Positions 41,320 to 50,588 of a DNA stretch of 64,000 nucleotides are shown piece after piece (position 1 is the first letter of the stretch; the number at the start of each line of letters is the position of its first letter). The stretch is from positions 127,981-191,980 of the forward strand of contig JAWLGP010000005.1 of NCBI GenBank assembly GCA_041685045.1, written 5' to 3'. The position numbers and the translations under genes were made by a program. The DNA comes from Thiohalomonas sp041685045 (GTDB lineage Bacteria; Pseudomonadota; Gammaproteobacteria; Thiohalomonadales; Thiohalomonadaceae). A model generated the notes under the pieces. The model was not told where the DNA came from. It made no database searches and was given only the letters and a program-made list of their open reading frames with translations.

Positions 41320-42580
41320 TCAGAGCCTGCGGCTGCGGGTGGCGGGGGCGTTTGCCATCTTTGGCGGCCTGCTCAGCATCACCCAGGCCATCGGGCTTTA
41401 CGTTGCCTCACGCGATCTGGGCGAGCGCCTGGTCAGCGAGACCCTCACGGCGGAACTCGACGACTACATTGCCCGCCGTTCCCGCAACCCTCACTCGATG
41501 CCGGAGGAGACGGCGACCATTCGCGCCTACGTGATCCCGAACCCGGATCGGGAGGGCCCCCCACCGGCGCCGGTCCAGCGGCTGACGGCGGGTCGCCACC
41601 ATCTGACCCTAGGTGGGGAGCCCTACCAGGCTGCCGTACGCGACGTGGACGGGCAGCGCTTTATCGTCCTCTACAACGAAAGCCGTCGGCTGCGCCGCGA
41701 GCGCGGCTTCGCCGCGTTCCTCGCCGTCGGCGCGTTGACCATGAGTGTGCTCGCGGCAATCCTCGGGCACTGGCTGGCCGGCCGGGTCATTGCGCCGGTC
41801 ACGGAACTGGCCCAACGCGTTGGCCGGCTGCGCCCCGAGGACAAGCCCCCCCCCATGGCCGAGGCGTTCCCCTGGGACGAGGTGCGCGAACTGGCCAAGG
41901 CCTTCGACGACTACGTGGCGCGCCTGCAGGCGTTTATCGAACGTGAACGCAACTTTACCGGTGACGTCAGCCATGAGCTGCGCACGCCGCTGGCCGTGAT
42001 TGGCGGCGCGTGCGAAGTGCTGCTGGCCGACCCTGGCATCGACGGTGCCGCGCGCGAACGGGTGCAGCGCATTGCCCGTGCGGTGGCGGAGATGGTCGAA
42101 ATCACCGGGGCACTGTTGATCCTCGCCCGGGAGCGGGGGGAGGCGCCGGCCGGCACCACCGATGTGGCGGAGGTGGTCGATGAGGTGGTCGAGCGCTTAC
42201 GGGCGATCTATCGCGCCAAGCCGATCGAGGTCGCGATCGAAATCCGCGACCGGCCACAGGTCGCGGCCGAACGGGTGGTGCTCGTGATGGCCGTGGGCAA
42301 CCTGGTACGCAACGCGTTCGCCTATACCGAAAAGGGCAGCATTCACATCCAGCTTTCGTGCGACTGGCTGGAGATCGCTGATTCCGGCCCCGGCATCGCG
42401 CCAACCGAGCTGGCCCGCGTCTTCGACCGCCATTACCGAGGCGCCGGCAGCAGCGGAGCCGGTATCGGCCTGTCGCTGGTGCGCCGGATCTGCGAGCGTT
42501 ACGGCTGGCACCTGGAATTTGTGAGCCGGCCCGGCCAAGGCACGCAAATCAGATTGCAGTTCGCCAGCGGCACGATTTAA
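41309..42580 (+). CDS. Sensor histidine kinase
   Basis: A 423-residue inner-membrane kinase with a GTG start. It has one N-terminal membrane helix (residues 8-28), a periplasmic region of about 100 residues, a second helix near 130-150, HAMP, HisKA with H-box VSHELRTPLAVIGG (about residue 222), and HATPase with N box NLVRNAFAYT and G boxes DSGPGIAP and GAGIGLSL. The cognate regulator overlaps by 11 nt. Targets probably include the following SulP transporter; that is inference from position. Confidence 0.92.
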   Translation: MAASQSLRLRVAGAFAIFGGLLSITQAIGLYVASRDLGERLVSETLTAELDDYIARRSRNPHSMPEETATIRAYVIPNPDREGPPPAPVQRLTAGRHHLTLGGEPYQAAVRDVDGQRFIVLYNESRRLRRERGFAAFLAVGALTMSVLAAILGHWLAGRVIAPVTELAQRVGRLRPEDKPPPMAEAFPWDEVRELAKAFDDYVARLQAFIERERNFTGDVSHELRTPLAVIGGACEVLLADPGIDGAARERVQRIARAVAEMVEITGALLILARERGEAPAGTTDVAEVVDEVVERLRAIYRAKPIEVAIEIRDRPQVAAERVVLVMAVGNLVRNAFAYTEKGSIHIQLSCDWLEIADSGPGIAPTELARVFDRHYRGAGSSGAGIGLSLVRRICERYGWHLEFVSRPGQGTQIRLQFASGTI

Positions 42581-42665
42581 CGCTCCCTTTACCTTCGCTT
42601 GACACTCGCTTAACAGAGGATTCGCTAGTCTCTGGGACCCCGATCCACGAGCTCGCGAGGTTCCA

Positions 42666-42965
42666 ATGCCCCCCCGCACCGTGTCCGCGTCGCTGCGGCC
42701 CCTGTTTTATCCCTCTTTTGCGCTGGCGTTGCTGTTGACCGCTGCCGACCTCTCGACCGGCGCACACGGCGGGGTCCTGTTGTTCGCGGCATTCCTGGGC
42801 GCGTGTCTGCTGGCCATCGAGGGAAGGATTTCGCGGGCGGTCACTGCCAGCGAGCCGTTGGCCATCGCCTGTCTGCGGCCCAAGACGAAGCGCCGCCTGC
42901 CGGTGCGCGATGGCGGCTGCATTACCCATCCGACCGCCTTTGACGACAAGCAGGAGGGCGAATGA
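42666..42965 (+). CDS. Small hypothetical membrane protein before sulP
   Basis: A 99-residue protein with two hydrophobic segments (about 12-28 and 34-52) and a basic, Cys-containing C-terminus. Its stop overlaps the SulP start by 4 nt (ATGA), and coding composition fits. No family recognised. Operonic overlap suggests a role with the transporter, but a chance ORF cannot be fully excluded. Confidence 0.65.
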   Translation: MPPRTVSASLRPLFYPSFALALLLTAADLSTGAHGGVLLFAAFLGACLLAIEGRISRAVTASEPLAIACLRPKTKRRLPVRDGGCITHPTAFDDKQEGE

Positions 42966-44758
42966 CCGCACTCGCTGCCGGAAGCCGGGCGGCACGCTGT
43001 CCGCTCTGGTTGGTCCGACTCTTCCCGTTCATTCGCTGGTGGTATCGGGTCGACGGCCGAACGGCACGAGACGACGTTATCGCCGGCCTCACCGGCGCGG
43101 TGGTGGTGCTGCCGCAAGGCGTGGCCTTCGCCACCATCGCCGGCATGCCGCCGGAGTACGGCCTCTATGCGGGCATGGTTCCCGCCATCATCGCCGCGCT
43201 GTTCGGCTCCTCCTGGCACCTGGTCTCCGGCCCGACCACGGCCGCATCCATTGTCCTGTTTTCCTCACTGAGCCAGTTCGCGGAACCGGCGAGTGCTCAA
43301 TACGTCCAGCTGGCGCTTACGCTGACCTTCATGGTGGGCCTCTTGCAGCTGGTGATGGGGATGGCCCGCCTCGGCACCTTGGTCAACTTCATTTCCCACT
43401 CGGTCGTCCTCGGCTTTACGGCCGGCGCGGCGGTTCTGATTGCGGCCAATCAGATCAAGCATTTCTTCGGCATCGACATCCCGCGTGGTGCCGAATTTTT
43501 TGAGACGCTGCATGAGTTGATACGGCATGTCGGCGACATCCAGCCTTACGTCCTGGCGGTCTCGGCCGCGACGCTGGTATCGGGCATCGCCCTCAAACGT
43601 TTCCTTCCCCGCTTCCCCTACATGATCGGCGCACTGGCGGTCGGTTCCGCCGCGGCGGCACTCATCAACGGGGCCGGCAGCGAGGTGGTGGTGCCGACCG
43701 TCGGTGCCCTGCCGTCGAGTCTGCCGCCACTTTCCGCACCCAACTTCTCGCTCGAGACCATCAAACAACTGGCCCCCGCCGCGTTGGCCGTGACCCTGTT
43801 CGCGCTCACCGAGGCGGTTTCCATTGCCCGCTCCCTGGCGCTACGCTCCGGCCAGCACCTGGACGGCAACCAGGAATTCATCGGTCAGGGATTGTCGAAT
43901 GTGGCTGGCAGCTTCTTCTCGGGATATGTGGCGACCGGCTCCTTCAACCGCAGCGGCCTCAACTATGAGGCAGGGGCCAAGACGCCGTTGGCGGCGGTCC
44001 TGGCCGGTCTGCTGCTGATGGTGGTGGTATTGCTGGTTGCGCCCTGGGCCGATTACCTGCCGAACGCGGCCATGGCCGCGGTGCTGTTCATGGTGGCGTG
44101 GGGGCTGGTCGATTTCCATCACATCCGTCAGGTCATTCGTGTCAGCCGCTCGGAAACGGTGGTGATGGCGGCCACCTTCTTCGCGGCGCTGTTCCTCGGC
44201 CTGGAGTTTGCCATCTTCCTCGGCGTCTCCCTGTCGCTCGGGCTCTACCTCTCGCGTACCTCACGGCCCACCGTGCGGGTGCGGGTGCCGGACCCGCGGC
44301 TTCCGAAGCGCCGTTTCACCACTGATTCGGCCCTCCCCGAGTGTCCGCAACTCCGTTTCCTGCGTATCGACGGCTCGCTGTTCTACGGCGCAGTGGCCCA
44401 CGTCGCAGACCAGTTGCACCAGCTCGACGAACAACCCAACGCGCCGCGCAACGTGGCGCTGGTCGCGTCGGGGATCAACTTCATCGACATCGCCGGTGCC
44501 GAACTACTGGTGCAGGAGGCAAAACGCCTTCAGCGCGCCGGCGGCCGCCTGTACCTGCTGCGTCCGAACCGCAAGGTCCTGGACCTCCTGGAGAAGGGGG
44601 GCTATGTGGACGCCATCGGCCGCGAAAACGTGTTCAACTCGAAAGGCGACGGCATCGCCACCGCCTTCTCGCGCCTCGATCACACCTTCTGCGCCACCTG
44701 TCCGCGCCGCATCTTCAGCGAGTGTGAGACGGTGGCGCGCGGGGAAAAAGCCGCGTAG
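42962..44758 (+). CDS. SulP-family anion transporter with STAS domain
   Basis: A 598-residue inner-membrane protein with 10-14 helices and a C-terminal cytoplasmic STAS domain (from about 465: LRFLRIDGSLFYGAVAHVADQL). The SulP signature region VVLPQGVAFATIAGMPPEYGLYAGMVPAI is present. Members carry sulfate, bicarbonate, nitrate or other anions. The C-terminus has five cysteines (TFCATCPRRIFSECE) that could bind metal or haem; unusual for the family. Regulated possibly by the preceding two-component pair. Confidence 0.92.
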   Translation: MTALAAGSRAARCPLWLVRLFPFIRWWYRVDGRTARDDVIAGLTGAVVVLPQGVAFATIAGMPPEYGLYAGMVPAIIAALFGSSWHLVSGPTTAASIVLFSSLSQFAEPASAQYVQLALTLTFMVGLLQLVMGMARLGTLVNFISHSVVLGFTAGAAVLIAANQIKHFFGIDIPRGAEFFETLHELIRHVGDIQPYVLAVSAATLVSGIALKRFLPRFPYMIGALAVGSAAAALINGAGSEVVVPTVGALPSSLPPLSAPNFSLETIKQLAPAALAVTLFALTEAVSIARSLALRSGQHLDGNQEFIGQGLSNVAGSFFSGYVATGSFNRSGLNYEAGAKTPLAAVLAGLLLMVVVLLVAPWADYLPNAAMAAVLFMVAWGLVDFHHIRQVIRVSRSETVVMAATFFAALFLGLEFAIFLGVSLSLGLYLSRTSRPTVRVRVPDPRLPKRRFTTDSALPECPQLRFLRIDGSLFYGAVAHVADQLHQLDEQPNAPRNVALVASGINFIDIAGAELLVQEAKRLQRAGGRLYLLRPNRKVLDLLEKGGYVDAIGRENVFNSKGDGIATAFSRLDHTFCATCPRRIFSECETVARGEKAA

Positions 44759-44796
44759 GCCCATCCCACGCGACCGCCCCGCGGTTTGGAGGCAGG

Positions 44797-44887
44797 CCGT
44801 CCTCGGCGTTTTGTGGGAGGGCACCCTCGGCTGGTTTGTGGGGGAGGGGCCGTCCTCGGCTGGTTTGTGGGAGGGTCGTCCTCGGCC
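44797..44887. repeat. Tandem TCCTCGGCTGGTTTGTGGG repeats
   Basis: Three units of 25-28 bp (44797-44821, 44822-44849, 44850-44875), each with CTCGGC(TG)GTTTGTGGG, plus the start of a fourth. They lie in the 334-bp sulP-parE gap. The remainder of the gap holds a 10-bp hairpin (CTTTGCCGAA/TTCGGCAAAG at 44963-44989) and no ORF. Confidence 0.8.
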
Positions 44888-45092
44888 CGATGGGCGCTCC
44901 GATTGCGCCGGATCCCGGGGCTGGCGCCAGGCGCCCGACCGCGGCGAGAATTCACTGCTGACCTTTGCCGAATCGCCCCTTCGGCAAAGCCACGCCCGAA
45001 GCCCCGGTACCCAGCGCCCCCGTCCGTTGGTGAATCCCCCTCCATCCGGCTACAATCCCAGCCGCATTTGCGAACGGAGACTGTGAAGTCCG

Positions 45093-46988
45093 ATGGCAGC
45101 CGATTACACCGCCGAGTCCATAGAGGTCCTTTCCGGTCTGGAGCCGGTGCGCAAGCGCCCGGGCATGTATACCCAGACCGAGCGCCCCAATCACCTGGCG
45201 CAGGAGGTCATCGACAACTCGGTGGACGAGGCCATCGCCGGCCACGCCAAGACCATCGAGGTGACCCTGTTCAAGGATCAGTCCCTCGAGGTGCGCGATG
45301 ACGGCCGCGGCATGCCCGTGGACATGCACCCCAAAGAGGGGCTGCCCGGGGTCGAGGTGATCCTCACCAAGCTGCACGCCGGCGGCAAGTTCTCCAACAA
45401 GAACTACCAGTTCTCCGGCGGCCTGCACGGCGTCGGTGTCTCCGTGGTCAACGCCCTTTCCAAACACCTGGAAGTCTGGGTGCGGCGTGACGGCAAGGAG
45501 TACAACATCGCCTTCGGCGACGGCAAGAAGCGTTCCGATTTGGAAGTGGTGGGCGAAGTCGGCAAGCGCAACACCGGCACCACCGTCCGCTTCTGGCCCG
45601 ACCCGCAGTTCTTCGACTCGCCGAAATTCTCCGTCCCGCGCCTGAAGCACGTGCTGCGCGCCAAGGCGGTGCTCTGCCCCGGCCTGCGCATCAAGTTCAC
45701 GGAGGAGGCCACCGGTGAGCTCACCGAGTGGTACTTCGAGGACGGCCTGCGCGACTATCTCATGGAGTCGCTGCAAAGCTTCGAGACCCTGCCGGCGGAA
45801 GAACCGTTCATGGGCAGCTTCAGCGGCAAGACCGAGGGCGCCGACTGGGCCGTGGTCTGGCTGCCGGAGGGCGGCGAATCGGTGGCCGAAAGCTACGTCA
45901 ACCTGGTGCCCACCGCCCAGGGCGGTACCCATGTCAACGGTCTGCGCACCGGTTTGACCGAGGCGATCCGCGAGTTCTGCGAATTCCGCAACCTGCTGCC
46001 GCGCGGCGTGAAGATCGCCCCGGATGATGTCTGGGACAAGGTGAGCTACATCCTCTCGGTCAAGTTGCAAGACCCCCAGTTCTCCGGCCAGACCAAGGAG
46101 CGGCTTTCCTCCCGCGAGTGCGCCACCTTCGTCTCCGGCGTGGTGAAGGACGCCTTCTCGCTCTGGCTCAACCAGCACACCGACCTCGGCGAGCGCCTGG
46201 CCGAGATGGCCATTTCCGCCGCCAACGCGCGCCTGCGCGCCGGCAAGAAGGTCGCCCGCAAGAAGATCACGCAAGGCCCCGCGCTGCCCGGCAAGCTGGC
46301 CGACTGCACCAGCTCCGACCCGGAACGCACCGAGCTGTTCCTGGTGGAGGGCGACTCCGCCGGGGGCTCGGCGAAGCAAGCGCGCGACAAGGAGTTCCAG
46401 GCGATCATGCCGCTACGCGGCAAGATCCTGAACACCTGGGAGGTGGACCCCTCCGAAGTGCTCGCCTCACAAGAAGTCCACGATATCGCCGTGGCCATCG
46501 GCGTCGACCCCGGCTCCGACGACCTCAAGGGCCTGCGTTACGGCAAGATCTGCGTGCTCGCCGACGCCGACTCCGACGGCGCCCACATCGCCACCCTCCT
46601 GTGCGCCCTGTTCCTGCGCCACTTCCGCCCGCTGGTGGCGGCCGGCAACGTCTATATCGCCATGCCGCCCCTGTTCCGCATCGACATCGGCAAGGAGGTC
46701 TACTACGCCCTCGACGAGTCCGAGCGCAAGGGCATCCTCGACCGCATTGAGGCCGAGAACAAGCGCGGCAAGGTCAGCGTCACCCGCTTCAAGGGCCTTG
46801 GCGAGATGAACCCGCTGCAGCTGCGCGAGACCACCCTCGCCCCCGACACCCGCCGCCTGGTCCAGCTCACCATCGACCCGGGCGACGACACCAACCAGCT
46901 GATGGACATGCTGCTGGCGAAGAAACGCTCCTCCGACCGCAAGATCTGGCTGGAACAGAAGGGCGACCTGGCCGAAGTGCTGGCCTGA
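45093..46988 (+). CDS. parE: DNA topoisomerase IV subunit B
   Basis: A 631-residue GHKL ATPase subunit that, with ParC, decatenates chromosomes. ATP-site motifs include VIDNSVDEAIAG and GGLHGVGVSVVNALS; the TOPRIM region has VEGDSAGGSAKQARD and DADSDGAHIATLL. Length about 630 residues and the lack of the GyrB insert identify it as ParE rather than GyrB. parC is not in the window. Confidence 0.97.
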   Translation: MAADYTAESIEVLSGLEPVRKRPGMYTQTERPNHLAQEVIDNSVDEAIAGHAKTIEVTLFKDQSLEVRDDGRGMPVDMHPKEGLPGVEVILTKLHAGGKFSNKNYQFSGGLHGVGVSVVNALSKHLEVWVRRDGKEYNIAFGDGKKRSDLEVVGEVGKRNTGTTVRFWPDPQFFDSPKFSVPRLKHVLRAKAVLCPGLRIKFTEEATGELTEWYFEDGLRDYLMESLQSFETLPAEEPFMGSFSGKTEGADWAVVWLPEGGESVAESYVNLVPTAQGGTHVNGLRTGLTEAIREFCEFRNLLPRGVKIAPDDVWDKVSYILSVKLQDPQFSGQTKERLSSRECATFVSGVVKDAFSLWLNQHTDLGERLAEMAISAANARLRAGKKVARKKITQGPALPGKLADCTSSDPERTELFLVEGDSAGGSAKQARDKEFQAIMPLRGKILNTWEVDPSEVLASQEVHDIAVAIGVDPGSDDLKGLRYGKICVLADADSDGAHIATLLCALFLRHFRPLVAAGNVYIAMPPLFRIDIGKEVYYALDESERKGILDRIEAENKRGKVSVTRFKGLGEMNPLQLRETTLAPDTRRLVQLTIDPGDDTNQLMDMLLAKKRSSDRKIWLEQKGDLAEVLA

Positions 46989-47153
46989 CCGTCAAACAAC
47001 ACGTCGTACGCGCTGAATACGGAGGGGGGGCCGTTCGAAGGCTGAGTTCGTTGGTTCGCGACTGCTGACCAGGAACTGCTCGGCCAGCTGGTCGCAAGCG
47101 GCTGGGGCATGCGTTCCCCGAACCGGTAGGACGTGGTGGTCGGAGTTACCGGG

Positions 47154-47477
47154 TTATTGATTGATACTCTTCAGATCCGAATCACGGCGCCGCTTCATAT
47201 CGCGATAGAAGTTCTCGTGCGGTCCGAGGTTCAGCAGATACAGGGTAAGTCTTTCTTCAACCCGGGAATAGCCGAGCAACACCTGCTGCCCGCTCAGCTT
47301 GAATTTGTGGACCCACAGATAAGATAGGTCTCCCCGCTTTTGCGTACCGATCTCCGGGTCGTCGATGATCCTCTCGATCTCGTCATCGACGACCGAGGCC
47401 TGCTTGGACGTAAGCCGCTTCTGCGCCTTTTCGAACGTCGGCGTGAAGAAGACTTCAGTCTCTTTTTTTTCGGACAT
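47154..47477 (-). CDS. RelE/ParE-family toxin
   Basis: A 107-residue toxin. The core fold is suggested by VFFTPTFEKAQKRL and the C-terminal strand-helix GQQVLLGYSRVEERLTLYLLNLGPHENFYRDMKR. Such proteins are ribosome-dependent RNases or gyrase poisons; the N-terminal MSEKKETE-type start overlaps the antitoxin by 23 nt. Activity class cannot be decided from sequence. Confidence 0.8.
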   Translation of the reverse strand: MSEKKETEVFFTPTFEKAQKRLTSKQASVVDDEIERIIDDPEIGTQKRGDLSYLWVHKFKLSGQQVLLGYSRVEERLTLYLLNLGPHENFYRDMKRRRDSDLKSINQ

Positions 47478-47685
47478 ACCGTTTCAACTTGCCTGCTTTA
47501 ACTTCTGCCGAAGCCATCAAGGCGTCTCGAATAAACGCATACGGCAGATCCGGATTATCTTCCGCAATCTTCCCGATCAATGCCCAGTGCTCGATCTGCT
47601 TCGGGACGGACCGATGATTCGCCTCGGCATGGACCTGTGCCTCGAGGACAAACGCCTCGTCGTGACGGACACTCTTTGCTGTCAT
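47455..47685 (-). CDS. ParD-like antitoxin
   Basis: A 76-residue protein matching the ParD-like antitoxin pattern SVRHDEAFVLEAQVHAEANHRSVPKQIEHWALIGKI, with a basic C-terminus (KRYVRKKRD). Start at ATG 47685 is preferred to longer frames; an in-frame ATG at 47718 is an alternative. It precedes the toxin, as normal. The pair lies between parE and recQ. Confidence 0.75.
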   Translation of the reverse strand: MTAKSVRHDEAFVLEAQVHAEANHRSVPKQIEHWALIGKIAEDNPDLPYAFIRDALMASAEVKAGKLKRYVRKKRD

Positions 47686-47893
47686 AGGTATAAGCCTCTG
47701 AAATGTAAATGAAGACATGGGGTGAACCCGTTTCCTCTCTACATGGCTGATCCCCGCTTTCTCGCTTGTTGTGAAAAAAATCGCAAAATGCGACAAAATG
47801 TCGCTTAATTGTGGGTTGCCTCCGGACGAGCGTCAAGCTGATCCCGGGAGCGCTGGCTCGCATGCCGCACGGCCGTGATGTAAGTATGCGTTT

Positions 47894-47914
47894 ACCCTGG
47901 GTGTAACCCAAGGT
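47894..47914. promoter_or_regulatory. Near-perfect 21-bp palindrome, MerR-operator-like
   Basis: ACCCTGGGTGTAACCCAAGGT: an inverted repeat with two mismatches. Its size and central arrangement resemble operators of MerR-family activators such as CueR. On the plus strand it begins inside TTTACC, but no good -10 follows and recQ starts 105 bp later. No MerR gene is nearby. The rest of the 333-bp gap between the ParD-like gene and recQ has no ORF I trust. Confidence 0.35.
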
Positions 47915-48018
47915 TTTGCCACTGCCCGGCAAATCATGGTAAACGGGATGCGAATGGAGCGGCGGAATTCCAGATTGGTGTCCGCCTCCCGTCGGTTGCC
48001 CGCCTATGGAGATGAACG

Positions 48019-49965
48019 ATGCACGAACGGATGCAGACCACCCTTCTGGAATACTTCGGCCACGACCGGTTCCGGCCCGGGCAGGAGGCGGTGATCGAGC
48101 GGCTGCTGGCCGGCCAGTCGGCGGCGGCCGTGTTCCCCACCGGCGGCGGCAAGTCGCTCTGCTATCAGCTGCCGGCGCTGCTGCTGGATGGCGTCACATT
48201 GGTGGTCTCGCCGCTCATCGCTTTGATGAAGGACCAGATCGACGCGCTGAGCGCGCGCGGTATCGCCGCCCGGCGGCTCGACTCGACACTGGACGCCGAG
48301 GCCTATCGGGATGTGATGGAAATGCTGCGCGACGGGCGCCTGCGCCTGCTCTACGTGGCCCCCGAGCGCTTCAACAACGAGCGCTTCCGCGAGGCGATCG
48401 CCCAGGTTCGTATCGCCCTGTTCGCGGTGGACGAGGCGCACTGCATCTCCGAGTGGGGGCACAACTTCCGCCCCGACTACCTTAAGCTGGCCGGCTTTGC
48501 CGGCGACATCGGCGCCGAGCGCGTCCTGGCGCTCACCGCCACGGCCACGCCGCCGGTGCTCGACGACATTTGCCGGGTCTTCGACATCGCCCCGGAGGCG
48601 GCGGTGTGCACCGGTTTCTACCGCCCCAACCTGCGTCTGCTCACCACGCCGGTCGCCGCACACAATCGCGATGACGCGCTGCTGAAACTGCTAGAGGAGC
48701 GGCCTGCGGGGCCCACCATCGTCTACGTGACCCTGCAAAAGACGGCTGAAGACCTTGCCAAAAGGCTCGCCGCCGCCGGCTGGCCGGCCCGCGCCTATCA
48801 CGCTGGCATGAAGGACGAGGCGCGCGCTGCAGTGCAGGAGTGGTTCATGGCCGCCGACCACGCCGTGGTGGTGGCCACCATCGCCTTCGGCATGGGCGTG
48901 GACAAGGCGAACATCCGCTACGTCTACCACTACAACCCGCCCAAGAGCCTGGAGAACTACGCCCAGGAGATCGGTCGCGCCGGCCGCGACGGCGAGCCCT
49001 CCATCTGTCACCTGCTGTTCTGCCCGGATGACCTCAACGTCCTGGAAAATTTCATCTACGGCGATACGCCGGACGAGGCGGCCCTGCGCAGCCTGGTCGG
49101 CGACCTGTTCGACCGCGAGCCGCACTTCGCCGTCGCTCTGTACGAGCTGTCGGCGCGCCACGACATCCGACCGCTCGTCCTGCGTACCCTGCTCACCTAT
49201 ATGGAACTGGACGGCTACCTTGAGGGCGGCACGCCGGTCTACAACGAATACCGGTTCAAGCCGCTGCTGGGCTCGACGGAGATCCTGGCCCGTTTCGAAG
49301 GCGAGCGGCGCGATTTCCTCGCCCGCCTGTTCCGTCAGGCGAAGAAGGCGCGGGTCTGGTTCACCGTCGATCCGGGGGCGGCTGCCCGCAGTCTCGGCTG
49401 TCCCCGCGAACGGGTGGTGCGCGCCCTCGACTGGCTCGGCGAGCAGGGCATGCTGGAGGTCCAGGCCGCCGGTGTTCACCACCGCTACCGGCGCCTGCGC
49501 GCGCCGGACGATCCGGACGGGCTGGCCCGCGAACTGTACGACCGCATGCAACAGCGCGAAGAGGCCGAGATCGGCCGCCTGCGCCAGGTCCTCGATCTGG
49601 TCGCCCTCGACGACTGCCGTACCGCGGCCCTTGCCGCCCACTTCGGCGAGACCCTCAATGCACCCTGCGGCCATTGCAGCAGTTGTGAGGGGGCTTCGAG
49701 CCCGCTTCCCGAGCGCGGAACCAAGGCCATACCGCGCGGTCTGGGCGAGCGACTGGAACTGCTCCTTGTGGAGCATCCCGAGATCCTGGACTCGCCACGG
49801 GCGATCGCCCGCTTTCTCTGCGGCGTCTCCTCCCCCAAACTCGGCCGCGCGCGTCTCGGCCGCAACGACCTGTTCGGCATCCTTTCGGATATCCCGTTTG
49901 CGGAGGTGTTGGCGTGGGCGAATGCGCTTGTGCACCCACGCCCGGGTTCGGTCCTCGCGTCGTAA
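48019..49965 (+). CDS. recQ: ATP-dependent DNA helicase RecQ
   Basis: A 648-residue 3'-5' helicase for recombination and fork repair. It has the Q-motif region, Walker A TGGGKS (near 42), DEAH (FAVDEAHCISEWGHNFRPDYL), RecQ motif VI EIGRAGRDG, and the RQC zinc-cysteines (CRTAALAAHFGE followed by CGHCSSC). A C-terminal helix-rich domain stands in place of a clear HRDC. Single gene, convergent with a DUF4168 gene. Confidence 0.95.
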   Translation: MHERMQTTLLEYFGHDRFRPGQEAVIERLLAGQSAAAVFPTGGGKSLCYQLPALLLDGVTLVVSPLIALMKDQIDALSARGIAARRLDSTLDAEAYRDVMEMLRDGRLRLLYVAPERFNNERFREAIAQVRIALFAVDEAHCISEWGHNFRPDYLKLAGFAGDIGAERVLALTATATPPVLDDICRVFDIAPEAAVCTGFYRPNLRLLTTPVAAHNRDDALLKLLEERPAGPTIVYVTLQKTAEDLAKRLAAAGWPARAYHAGMKDEARAAVQEWFMAADHAVVVATIAFGMGVDKANIRYVYHYNPPKSLENYAQEIGRAGRDGEPSICHLLFCPDDLNVLENFIYGDTPDEAALRSLVGDLFDREPHFAVALYELSARHDIRPLVLRTLLTYMELDGYLEGGTPVYNEYRFKPLLGSTEILARFEGERRDFLARLFRQAKKARVWFTVDPGAAARSLGCPRERVVRALDWLGEQGMLEVQAAGVHHRYRRLRAPDDPDGLARELYDRMQQREEAEIGRLRQVLDLVALDDCRTAALAAHFGETLNAPCGHCSSCEGASSPLPERGTKAIPRGLGERLELLLVEHPEILDSPRAIARFLCGVSSPKLGRARLGRNDLFGILSDIPFAEVLAWANALVHPRPGSVLAS

Positions 49966-50038
49966 CATCTCTCTTGCGGTAGAACTGCCCCATGCGGTCA
50001 GGGAACGGCAAATAGGTGGCCGAGCCGGCAAGGGGGAG

Positions 50039-50066
50039 CGACCTGCCGCCCAGGGGCGGCAGGTCG
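50039..50066. terminator. Bidirectional hairpin between convergent genes
   Basis: A perfect 11-bp stem, CGACCTGCCGC/GCGGCAGGTCG, with a 6-nt loop. It sits between recQ and the convergent DUF4168 gene. No T tract is seen in either direction, so it may pause or stabilise transcripts instead of terminating strongly. Confidence 0.5.
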
Positions 50067-50114
50067 TACGGATGTTGGCTTTGGCAATCCGTGGGAGTGT
50101 TGCGCCGGCGAGGC

Positions 50115-50501
50115 TTAGGGCCGGGGCGGCGCAGAGTCGACCATGGCCTCGAAGCGGGCCCGCAGGGCCGGGTCGCTGCCGAGCGCACTGGCCACGCCGT
50201 TGTACTGCTCGACGCTGAGCCCGCTCTCCTGCACCGCTTCGATCATCTGCTGCTGGGTCTCGCGCTGCAGCGTGGTGGCCTCCTGTTCGGACTGCACGGA
50301 GGCCAGTTCCTGGCTGAGCGTCTGTTGCAGCGCCGCCACCTGCTCATAGGCACTGGCGAACTTCTCCAGGGTGCCGTTGCCGACGGCGCTGCCGTGCGGG
50401 TCGGACGCGGTACCGGCCGGCTCGGCCTGCACCAAGGGGGAAGCGCCGAGCAGCAGGGCAGTGATTGCCAGGGCGGACACGGACGGAATTCGATTCGGCA
50501 T
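50115..50501 (-). CDS. Exported DUF4168 protein
   Basis: A 128-residue protein. A signal peptide (ALAITALLLGASPLVQA) is followed by a DUF4168 domain with FASAYEQVAALQQTLSQEL and GLSVEQYNGVASALGSDPALRARF. The family is periplasmic or outer-membrane associated and mostly uncharacterised. A well-matched sigma-54 promoter lies 38 bp upstream, and the adjacent gene is an NtrC-type activator, so it is probably the activator's target. Confidence 0.88.
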   Translation of the reverse strand: MPNRIPSVSALAITALLLGASPLVQAEPAGTASDPHGSAVGNGTLEKFASAYEQVAALQQTLSQELASVQSEQEATTLQRETQQQMIEAVQESGLSVEQYNGVASALGSDPALRARFEAMVDSAPPRP

Positions 50502-50538
50502 CGATCTCTCCTTTGCTATTGGATGGCTCCCCTGCTCC

Positions 50539-50553
50539 GCAAATGGTGTGCCA
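50539..50553 (-). promoter_or_regulatory. Sigma-54 (-24/-12) promoter of the DUF4168 gene
   Basis: On the minus strand: TGGCACACCATTTGC. The GG and GC are 10 nt apart, as in the consensus TGGCAC(N5)TTGC, with all key bases matching. A start about 12 nt after the GC leaves a 27-nt leader containing AAAGGAG before ATG 50501. Confidence 0.8.
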
Positions 50554-50588
50554 GCCGGAGAGGCGCGCGGGTGGCGGCGTCTACCGCG

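Noticed and set aside
44952..46379. 475-codon minus-strand frame opposite parE
   Set aside because: parE is certain on the plus strand; this frame is a GC-driven shadow.
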